A stretch of DNA of 59,597 nt from DASUXA01 sp036378155 (lineage in GTDB: Bacteria; Actinomycetota; Actinomycetes; Mycobacteriales; Micromonosporaceae), in the NCBI GenBank assembly GCA_036378155.1, contig DASUXA010000026.1:1-59597 (forward strand). Direction: 5' to 3'. Positions 1-6,467 of this stretch are shown here, piece after piece. The notes beneath the pieces were generated by a model, which searched no databases, was not told the DNA's origin, and saw only the letters and a list, made by a program, of their open reading frames with translations. The translations under genes and the position numbers were made by a program. Every line of letters begins with the position of its first letter. The first letter of the stretch is position 1.

Positions 1-313
1 GAGCCTGAAGAACGAGCCCGACCGGCTGATCGACGTGAAGTGGTCGCCCGGCGAGGACTCGGTCTTCCTGGTCGCCATCCAGGTGGAGGCGCTCGACCGG
101 CCCCGGCTGCTGTCGGACGTCACCCGGGTGCTGTCGGACCAGCACGTCAACATCCTGTCGGCGTCCGTGACGACCACTCGTGACCGGGTGGCCATCTCGC
201 GCTTCACCTTCGAGATGGGCGACCCGAAGCATCTCGGCCACGTCCTGAAGGCCGTCCGCTCCATCGACGGCGTCTACGACGTCTACCGCATCACCAGCGG
301 CACCCACCGCTGA
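1..313 (+). CDS. RelA/SpoT-homologue, C-terminal end only (partial)
   Basis: The gene enters from the left and is open from base 2, so about 103 codons are visible. What remains is an ACT-type regulatory domain, with VAIQVEALDRPRLLSDV, VNILSA, TTTRDRVA, GDPKHLGH and DGVYDVYR in that order. The same motifs end the complete RelA protein encoded at 6468-8993. This is therefore the tail of a second long (p)ppGpp synthetase/hydrolase-type protein. In this family the ACT domain senses the ribosome or ligands and controls the N-terminal catalytic domains, which lie outside the window. Whether this copy still has synthetase or hydrolase activity cannot be judged here. It converges on aspS, separated by a strong hairpin. 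Confidence 0.9.
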   Translation, partial: SLKNEPDRLIDVKWSPGEDSVFLVAIQVEALDRPRLLSDVTRVLSDQHVNILSASVTTTRDRVAISRFTFEMGDPKHLGHVLKAVRSIDGVYDVYRITSGTHR

Positions 314-359
314 CCCCGGCAGGGCGCCGGCACCGCCCTCGCGACCGCGACTGCGACGC

Positions 360-395
360 CGAGGGCGGCCGCCGTGGGAACGGCGGCCGCCCTCG
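360..395. terminator. Bidirectional hairpin between the RSH paralogue and aspS
   Basis: A perfect 15-bp stem (360-374 paired with 381-395) has a 6-base loop, TGGGAA. It lies between two convergent stop codons. There is no T-tract on either side, as is common in high-GC actinobacteria. It most likely ends both transcripts. Confidence 0.8.
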
Positions 396-409
396 TGTCG
401 TCGGTCGGG

Positions 410-2179
410 TCAGGACTGTTCTTCGTCGGGGACGACGTCGATGCCCGCCTCGGCGCGCTGCTGCGGGGTGATCGTGGTCGGCGCGGCCGTGAGGGGGTCG
501 TAGCCGGACGCGGCCTTGGGGAAGGCGATCACGTCGCGGATCGAGTCGCCGCCCGCCAGGAGCATCACCACGCGGTCCCAGCCGAACGCGATGCCGCCGT
601 GCGGCGGCGGGCCGTACTTGAACGCCTCCAGCAGCCACCCGAACTTGGACTCGGCCTCCTGCTTGGACATGCCGAGCACGTCGAACACCCGCTGCTGCAT
701 CTCGGCGCGGTGGATTCGGATCGAGCCGCCGCCGATCTCGTTGCCGTTGCAGACGATGTCGTACGCGTAGGCCAGCGCCCGATCCGGAGCCTGCTCGAAC
801 GTGTCCAGCCACTCGGCGTTCGGCGAGGTGAACGGGTGGTGTACCGCAGTCCAGCCGCCCTCGTCGTCGCGCTCGAACAGCGGCGCGTCCACCACCCAGC
901 AGAACGCCCACGCGTCGGGGTCGACCAGCCCGACCCGGCGGGCGATCTCCACCCGCGCCGCGCCGAGCAGTTCCTGTGCCTCGCGTCGGTGCTCCGAGGC
1001 GGCGAAGAAGATCGCGTCGCCCGGCTTCGCCCCGACCGCGTCGGCGAGCCCGGACAGGTGCTCCGGCGACAGGTTCTTCGCCACCGGCCCGCGCGGCTCG
1101 CCGCTGTCCGCATCGAGGACGACGTATGCCAGACCCCGCGCGCCGCGCGCCTTCGCCCAGTCCTGCCAGCCGTCCAACTCCTTGCGGGTCTGCCCGGCGC
1201 CGCCCGGCATGACCACCGCGCCGACGTACCCACCGGCGTCGATCGCGGACGCGAACACCCGGAACCCGGTGCCGCGCAGGTACTCGGTCAGTTCGGTGAG
1301 CTCCAGCCCGTAGCGCAGGTCCGGCTTGTCCGAGCCGTACCGGTCCAGCGCCTCGTGCCAGGTCAGCCGGCGGATCGGGCGCGGTACCCGGAAGCCTGCC
1401 AGCTCCTGCCACAGCGCGGCGACGATCTCCTCGCCCAAGGCGATCACGTCGTCCTCGGTGACGAACGACATCTCGATGTCGAGCTGGGTGAACTCGGGCT
1501 GCCGGTCGGCGCGGAAGTCCTCGTCGCGGTAGCAGCGGGCGATCTGGTAGTACCGCTCCATCCCGGCGACCATCAGCAGCTGCTTGAACAACTGCGGGGA
1601 CTGCGGCAACGCGTACCACGAGCCGGGCTGCAGCCGTACCGGCACGAGGAAGTCGCGGGCGCCTTCCGGAGTGGACCGGGTCAGCGTCGGCGTCTCGATC
1701 TCGTGGAAGCCGTGCGCGTGCAGCACCTGACGGGCGATCTGGTTGGCGCGGCTGCGCAGGACCAGCGCCTGGTGCGGACCGGACCGGCGCAGGTCGAGGT
1801 ACCGGTAGCGCAGCCGGATCTCGTCGCTGGCGTCGACGTTGTCGTCGACGGGCAACGGCAGCGGCGCCGCCTCGGACAGGATCTCCAGCGTCGAGGCGTT
1901 CACCTCCACCTCGCCGGTGGGCAGGTCCGGGTTTTCGTTGCCGGTCGGGCGGCGGTCCACCTGCCCGACCACCCGGACGCAGAACTCGTTGCGCAGGGCG
2001 TGGGCGGTGGCGGCCGCGTCGCCGGTGCGGAAGACCACCTGCACGACTCCGGAACCGTCGCGCAGGTCGACGAAGGTGACGCCGCCGTGGTCCCGGCGAC
2101 GGGCCACCCACCCGGCCAGGGTGACGGTCGTGCCGACGTCGGACGCGCGCAGGCTGCCGGCGTCATGGGTACGGATCAC
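410..2179 (-). CDS. aspS: Aspartyl-tRNA synthetase
   Basis: This class II synthetase (589 aa) charges tRNA-Asp, and possibly also tRNA-Asn if the strain uses the amidotransferase route. The N-terminal OB-fold anticodon-binding domain is visible (TLAGWVARRRDHGGVTF, then DLRDGSG). It is followed by class II motif 2 (YRDEDFRADRQPEFTQLD) and, near the C-terminus, motif 3 (GIAFGWDRVVMLL). A bacterial GAD-type insertion lies between them. The open frame runs far upstream into hisS, but the GTG at 2179 gives the normal family length and has an AAGGAG ribosome site about 8 bases before it. The gene is downstream of hisS in the same direction, probably in one operon (MBL-hisS-aspS). Confidence 0.96.
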   Translation of the reverse strand: MIRTHDAGSLRASDVGTTVTLAGWVARRRDHGGVTFVDLRDGSGVVQVVFRTGDAAATAHALRNEFCVRVVGQVDRRPTGNENPDLPTGEVEVNASTLEILSEAAPLPLPVDDNVDASDEIRLRYRYLDLRRSGPHQALVLRSRANQIARQVLHAHGFHEIETPTLTRSTPEGARDFLVPVRLQPGSWYALPQSPQLFKQLLMVAGMERYYQIARCYRDEDFRADRQPEFTQLDIEMSFVTEDDVIALGEEIVAALWQELAGFRVPRPIRRLTWHEALDRYGSDKPDLRYGLELTELTEYLRGTGFRVFASAIDAGGYVGAVVMPGGAGQTRKELDGWQDWAKARGARGLAYVVLDADSGEPRGPVAKNLSPEHLSGLADAVGAKPGDAIFFAASEHRREAQELLGAARVEIARRVGLVDPDAWAFCWVVDAPLFERDDEGGWTAVHHPFTSPNAEWLDTFEQAPDRALAYAYDIVCNGNEIGGGSIRIHRAEMQQRVFDVLGMSKQEAESKFGWLLEAFKYGPPPHGGIAFGWDRVVMLLAGGDSIRDVIAFPKAASGYDPLTAAPTTITPQQRAEAGIDVVPDEEQS

Positions 2180-2301
2180 GGAAGGCTCCTTCGTCTTCGG
2201 CTGCCCCGGCATTCTTTCAACCGCGCCGGACGCCCGGCTCAGCCACCCCGTCGCGGGCGGCGAACCGTCGCCCGGCACCGAACCCCGTCGCCGGTGTCCG
2301 G

Positions 2302-3630
2302 TCAGTCGGCGGACACCACGCGCGGGCGCAGATCCTGCTCCGGCGGCGTCCAGGTGCCCGGATCGGCGGGCGTCTGCGCGCCGGACCGGATGTCCTTCAC
2401 CTCGTGCCCCGCCTCGCCCGGGAACCACACGTACGGGATGCCGCGCCGCTCGGCGAACCGGATCTGCTTGCCGTACTTCGCCGCGCTCGGCGACACCTCC
2501 GTCGCGATCCCGCGCGCCCGCAGCGCCGCCGCGATCCGGTCGCACGCCGACCGGTCGTCGTCGGTGGGCAGGGCGACCAGCACACAGGTCGGTACCGGTC
2601 GCGACGCGGTCAGCGCGCCCGCCCCGAACAGCAGCCCGAGCATCCGGGTCACGCCGATCGAGATGCCGACCCCCGGGTACCGGTCGGTGCCGGAGGAGGC
2701 GAGGTTGTCGTACCGGCCACCCGAGCAGATCGAGCCGAACCGCTCGTACCCGCGCAGTTGTGTCTCGTAGACGGTGCCGGTGTAGTAGTCCAGCCCACGG
2801 GCGATCTTCAGATCGGCGACCAGCAGCCCCGGCGCGTGTTCCCGAGCCGCCTCGACGACCTGCGCCAACTCGGACAGCCCCTCGTCGAGCAGCGGGTCGC
2901 TGACGCCGAGCGCCCGGACCGCGTCGGCGAACGAGGCGTCCTCGGCGGAGATCTCCGCCAGCGCCAGGCACGCCTTCGCCTGCGCGTCGGTCGCGCCGGC
3001 GGTCTCGGTCAGCAACTCGGCGACCGCCGCCGGACCGATCTTGTCGAGTTTGTCGATCGCGCGCAGCGCCGCCTCCGGGTCGCCGATCCCGACGCCCCGG
3101 TAGAAGCCCTCGCACAGCTTTCGGTTGTTGACCTGGATCCGGATCGGCGGGATCGGCAGCGCGCCCAGCGCGTCGCCGATCACCAGCGGGATCTCCACCT
3201 CGTAGTGGAACGGCAGCCTGTCCCGGTCGACGATGTCGATGTCCGCCTGGGTGAACTCGCGGTACCGGCCCTCCTGCGGGCGCTCGCCGCGCCACACCTT
3301 CTGGATCTGGTACCGCCGGAACGGGAACTGCAGCTTCCCGGCGTTCTCAAGCACGTACCGGGCGAACGGCACGGTCAGGTCGAAGTGCAGCCCGAGGGTG
3401 TCGTCGCCGCGCTCGCCGGCATCGGCCTGCAGCCGACGCAGCAGGTACACCTCCTTGGAGGTCTCCCCCTTGCGCAGCAACTGGTCCAGCGGCTCGACCG
3501 CGCGCGTCTCGACCGGCGCGAAGCCGTACAACTCGAACGTGCCGCGCAACTGGTCGAGGAAGCGCTGCTCGACGATCCGCTGCGCCGGGAGCCACTCTGG
3601 AAATCCGCTGATCGGTGTCGGTTTCGCCAT
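2302..3630 (-). CDS. hisS: Histidyl-tRNA synthetase
   Basis: This class II synthetase (442 aa) attaches histidine to tRNA-His. Visible features are the N-terminal PISGFPEWLPAQ segment, class II motif 2 (RRYQIQKVWRGERPQEGRYREF), the histidine-specific motif ARGLDYYTGTVYE, and the GGRYDNL signature. A C-terminal anticodon-binding domain (PTCVLVALPTDDD onward) follows. The ATG at 3630 is preferred over the GTG 6 bases upstream, because a GAGG site sits 9 bases before the ATG but only 3 before the GTG. The stop codon of the upstream MBL gene ends just before this start, so the two are probably translated as a coupled pair. Confidence 0.96.
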   Translation of the reverse strand: MAKPTPISGFPEWLPAQRIVEQRFLDQLRGTFELYGFAPVETRAVEPLDQLLRKGETSKEVYLLRRLQADAGERGDDTLGLHFDLTVPFARYVLENAGKLQFPFRRYQIQKVWRGERPQEGRYREFTQADIDIVDRDRLPFHYEVEIPLVIGDALGALPIPPIRIQVNNRKLCEGFYRGVGIGDPEAALRAIDKLDKIGPAAVAELLTETAGATDAQAKACLALAEISAEDASFADAVRALGVSDPLLDEGLSELAQVVEAAREHAPGLLVADLKIARGLDYYTGTVYETQLRGYERFGSICSGGRYDNLASSGTDRYPGVGISIGVTRMLGLLFGAGALTASRPVPTCVLVALPTDDDRSACDRIAAALRARGIATEVSPSAAKYGKQIRFAERRGIPYVWFPGEAGHEVKDIRSGAQTPADPGTWTPPEQDLRPRVVSAD

Positions 3631-3632
3631 CG

Positions 3633-4331
3633 TCACAAGCCTCGATTCGGTGCCGGGCGGCCACTGCGCTCGACCACGTCGAGCAGGAACGGGTTCGCGC
3701 GCCGCTCGCGGCCGATCGTGGTGCTCGGTCCGTGACCGGGCAGCACCACCGTCTCGTCGGGCAGCGGCAGCACCTTGTCGCGCAGGCTCGCCAGCATCGC
3801 CGGGAAGTCGCCGCCGGGCAGGTCGGTACGACCGATGGAGCCGGCGAACAGCACGTCGCCGGAGAAGCACAGCGGCGCCTCGTCGCCGTCGGCGCGCAGC
3901 AACACCGACCCCGGTGTGTGACCCGGCGCGTGGTCGATCGTCAGGCGCACCCCCGCCAGCTCGACGGTCGCGCCGTCGGTCAGCGGCGCCACGTCCTCGG
4001 GCTCGGCGTAGGTCAGCCGGCCGCCGAACAGGGCGGCGAGGTCGTGCGACAGCCCCTTCGCCGGGTCCGCGAGCAGCTCGCGGTCGTCGGGGTGGATGTA
4101 CGCGGTGATGCCGCGCGCCCCGCACACCGGGGTGACCGAGAAGGTGTGGTCGAGGTGCCCGTGGGTGAGCACGACCGCGACCGGATGCAGACGATGCTCC
4201 GACAGCAGCGCGTCGAGCCGCTCGACGACCCCGATGCCCGGGTCGATCACGACACACTGCTCTCCCGGCGCGGTCGCGACCACGTAGCAGTTGGTCCCGA
4301 ACGCGTCCGCGGGGAAACCGGTGACGAGCAC
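3633..4331 (-). CDS. MBL-fold metallo-hydrolase, glyoxalase II-like
   Basis: This 232-aa metallo-beta-lactamase-fold hydrolase carries the metal motif HGHLDH at about residues 57-62. Further ligands fit the His in HAPGHTPGS, the Asp in FSGDVLF, and the His in LPGHGPS. The insert GSIGRTDLPGGDF is typical of the hydroxyacylglutathione-hydrolase-like group found beside hisS and relA in actinobacteria. The exact substrate is unknown; thioester hydrolysis or detoxification is likely. The GTG start has GAGG 8 bases upstream. A TAGGCT box on the minus strand at 4371-4376 could be its -10. The stop overlaps the hisS start region, which suggests an operon. Confidence 0.88.
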   Translation of the reverse strand: MLVTGFPADAFGTNCYVVATAPGEQCVVIDPGIGVVERLDALLSEHRLHPVAVVLTHGHLDHTFSVTPVCGARGITAYIHPDDRELLADPAKGLSHDLAALFGGRLTYAEPEDVAPLTDGATVELAGVRLTIDHAPGHTPGSVLLRADGDEAPLCFSGDVLFAGSIGRTDLPGGDFPAMLASLRDKVLPLPDETVVLPGHGPSTTIGRERRANPFLLDVVERSGRPAPNRGL

Positions 4332-4370
4332 GTCAACATCCTCACGAGTGGTACCGGTACGGACCTTGAA

Positions 4371-4376
4371 AGCCTA
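4371..4376 (-). promoter_or_regulatory. Candidate -10 box for the MBL-hisS-aspS operon
   Basis: On the minus strand this reads TAGGCT, a good actinobacterial -10 (TANNNT). It lies about 40 bases upstream of the GTG at 4331 in a divergent intergenic region. No convincing -35 was seen. Confidence 0.4.
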
Positions 4377-4433
4377 CCGGCCGGGCCGACAGTGCCCGCA
4401 GGTCACAGTTCGCCGAACGCCCTCACCAATTTC

Positions 4434-4457
4434 CCAGAGTCTGCCCGTACACTCTGG
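4434..4457 (+). promoter_or_regulatory. Inverted repeat overlapping a -10 box upstream of the first cyclophilin
   Basis: CCAGAGT (4434-4440) and ACTCTGG (4451-4457) form a perfect 7-bp inverted repeat with a 10-base spacer. The -10-like TACACT (4448-4453) lies inside it. A regulator bound here would cover the promoter, so this looks like an operator for the cyclophilin pair. The regulator is unknown. Confidence 0.45.
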
Positions 4458-4522
4458 CGGACGTGTGGCACGACACAGGCGGCCACTGATGATCGTCACT
4501 GGGCACTTGGGGAGGAGCACCC

Positions 4523-5470
4523 GTGGCTTCCAGCAGGGATCGGCAGCGCAAGCTTGCGCGCGCCAAGCTCGAGCGGCAGATGGCCCGCCGGGCGGCCCGG
4601 GCGCGACGCCGCCGGCAGATCCAGGCCGGGGTGAGCGCGGCCGTGGTACTGCTGCTCGTCGTGCTCGGCACGGTGTGGGCGCTCGGTGGCTTCGACCACA
4701 AGAAGAAGGTCACCGCGGCGGGGACGTGCGCGTGGACCCCGGCGGACACCGGGAGCAACCCGAACCTCAAGAACGTCGGCACGCCGCCGACGTCGGGTGA
4801 GCCGCGCACCGGCACCAGGACCATGACGATCAACACGAACCTCGGCCTGATCCAGGCGGAACTCGACGTGTCCAAGGCGCCGTGCACCGCCGCGAGCTTC
4901 GCGTACCTGGCCGACAAGCACTTCTTCGACAACACCCAGTGCCACCGGCTGACCACCAGCGGGCTGTACGTGCTGCAGTGCGGCGACCCGAGCGGCACGG
5001 GCAGCGGCGGTCCGGGGTACACCTTCGCCGACGAGTACGTGCCGACGCCGGATGCGACGCCGAGCAACCCGCCGGTCACGCCGAGCGGCTCAGCCAAGCC
5101 GAGCGCGAGCGCCAGCGCGTCGCCGTCGGCGTCGCCGAGCGGCGAGACCGTGACGTACAAGCGGGGCACCCTGGCGATGGCGAACAACGGGCCGGACACC
5201 AACGGCAGCCAGTTCTTCATCGTGTACAAGGACAGCCAGCTCAAGCCGAACTACACGGTGTTCGGCTCGGTGGTCAGCGGCCTCGACGTGGTCGACAAGG
5301 TCGCCGCGGCGGGCACCGCCGACGGCGGCACCGACGGCAAGCCGAAGACCCAGGTGACCATTCAGACGCTGCGGGTGGACGCGCCGGGCGCGACCATCCC
5401 GCCGGCCACGCCGACCCCGAGCACCCCGCCGTCCGCGTCCCCGAGCCAGTCGGCGACCACGAAGTCCTGA
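4523..5470 (+). CDS. Membrane-anchored cyclophilin-type peptidyl-prolyl isomerase (copy 1)
   Basis: This 315-aa protein has a basic cytoplasmic N-terminus (about 1-32) and one membrane helix (AAVVLLLVVLGTVWAL, about 39-54). An extracellular cyclophilin domain follows, with LGLIQAELDVSKAP, FFDNTQCHRL, AMANNGPDTNGSQFFI and YTVFGSV. A Ser/Ala/Pro-rich stretch of about 35 residues interrupts the domain near residues 175-210, and another low-complexity tail ends the protein. It should catalyse prolyl cis-trans isomerisation during folding of exported proteins. The GTG start follows GGGGAGG. A paralogue with the same layout lies immediately downstream, suggesting a tandem duplication in one operon. 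Confidence 0.92.
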   Translation: MASSRDRQRKLARAKLERQMARRAARARRRRQIQAGVSAAVVLLLVVLGTVWALGGFDHKKKVTAAGTCAWTPADTGSNPNLKNVGTPPTSGEPRTGTRTMTINTNLGLIQAELDVSKAPCTAASFAYLADKHFFDNTQCHRLTTSGLYVLQCGDPSGTGSGGPGYTFADEYVPTPDATPSNPPVTPSGSAKPSASASASPSASPSGETVTYKRGTLAMANNGPDTNGSQFFIVYKDSQLKPNYTVFGSVVSGLDVVDKVAAAGTADGGTDGKPKTQVTIQTLRVDAPGATIPPATPTPSTPPSASPSQSATTKS

Positions 5471-5515
5471 CCGACCGCGACGCCCTGACCGATCTCGACA
5501 AGGAGAGACAGCACC

Positions 5516-6370
5516 GTGAGTTCCCTGAAGGACCGGCAGCGCGCCGCGGCCCGGGCGCGCCTCGAGCGGGAGATGGCGGAACGGCTCGCCGCGGCGCAGC
5601 GACGCCGCCGGATGCAGGCCGTCATCGGCGCTGTGGTCGCGGTGCTGGTCGTGCTCGGCGGCGTGATCTGGTTGGTCGCCGCGACCAGCGGCAAGAAGAA
5701 GCCGCAGCCGAACGCCGCCGCCTCGGCGGCGGCGACGGCCGGCGCCTGCTCGTGGTCGGCGCGGCCGAACCAGCCCGCCAACCCGAACGTGAAGGACGTC
5801 GGTACCCCGCCGACCTCGGGTGAGCCCCGCTCGGGCACCGAGACCATGACGATCACCACGAACCTGGGCGTGATCAAGGTCGACCTGGACGTGGCGCATG
5901 CCCCGTGCACCTCGGCCAGCTTCGCGTACCTGGCGAGCAAGCACTTCTTCGACAACACCAAGTGCCACCGGCTGACCACGAGCGGGCTGTACGTGCTGCA
6001 GTGCGGAGACCCGAGCGCGACCGGCACCGGCGGTCCGTCGTACCAGTTCAACGACGAGAACCTGCCGACCGGCAAGCGCCCGGCGTACCCGGCGGGCACG
6101 GTGGCGATGGCGAACTCCGGTCCGAACACCAACGGCAGCCAGTTCTTCATCGTGTACAAGGACACCGAACTCGACCCGAACTACACCGTGTTCGGCACCG
6201 TGACGCAGGGGCTGGACATCGTGCAGAAGGTCGCCGCCGCCGGGGTCACGCCGGGCGCTCAGGGCAACCCGGGTGACGGCGCCCCGAAGACCGAAGTCAA
6301 GATCCAGTCGCTGACCGTGTCGGCGCCGACGGCGAACGGCGGCGCGAGCCCGAGCCCCGCCCAGTCCTGA
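5516..6370 (+). CDS. Membrane-anchored cyclophilin-type peptidyl-prolyl isomerase (copy 2)
   Basis: This 284-aa tandem paralogue of the preceding gene has the same architecture. It has a basic N-terminal coil (SSLKDRQRAAARARLEREMA), one membrane helix (about residues 38-58), and an outside cyclophilin domain with LGVIKVDLDVAHAP, CHRLTTSGLYVLQCGDPSA, MANSGPNTNGSQFFIVYKD and VFGTVTQGLD. It lacks the internal Ser/Ala/Pro insert of copy 1. The GTG start has an AAGGAG site about 10 bases upstream. The 45-base gap after copy 1 contains no terminator, so the two are probably co-transcribed. It should have the same folding role outside the membrane. Confidence 0.92.
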   Translation: MSSLKDRQRAAARARLEREMAERLAAAQRRRRMQAVIGAVVAVLVVLGGVIWLVAATSGKKKPQPNAAASAAATAGACSWSARPNQPANPNVKDVGTPPTSGEPRSGTETMTITTNLGVIKVDLDVAHAPCTSASFAYLASKHFFDNTKCHRLTTSGLYVLQCGDPSATGTGGPSYQFNDENLPTGKRPAYPAGTVAMANSGPNTNGSQFFIVYKDTELDPNYTVFGTVTQGLDIVQKVAAAGVTPGAQGNPGDGAPKTEVKIQSLTVSAPTANGGASPSPAQS

Positions 6371-6379
6371 CATCGCCGA

Positions 6380-6412
6380 GGGGGTGCCGCGCGGATTCCG
6401 CCCGGCACCCCC
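6380..6412. terminator. Hairpin between convergent cyclophilin and relA
   Basis: A 10-bp stem, GGGGGTGCCG with CGGCACCCCC, is extended inward by 3 more pairs after one mismatch. It lies 10 bases after the cyclophilin stop and before the relA stop on the other strand. It is a likely bidirectional terminator without a T-tract. Confidence 0.75.
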
Positions 6413-6467
6413 GCAACGCCCGCTCGCGCCGACCACGAGATACCGATCGCACCCGACGGCGCGAGGC

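Noticed and set aside
374..2770. Long plus-strand open frame (798 codons) opposite aspS and hisS
   Set aside because: It is antisense to two clear synthetase genes, rich in Arg/Gly/Ala/Val with no domain motifs, as expected from high-GC codon bias.
410..3295. Apparent 961-codon fusion of aspS with an upstream segment
   Set aside because: The upstream part lies out of frame over hisS. A GTG with a good ribosome site at 2179 gives the normal AspS length.
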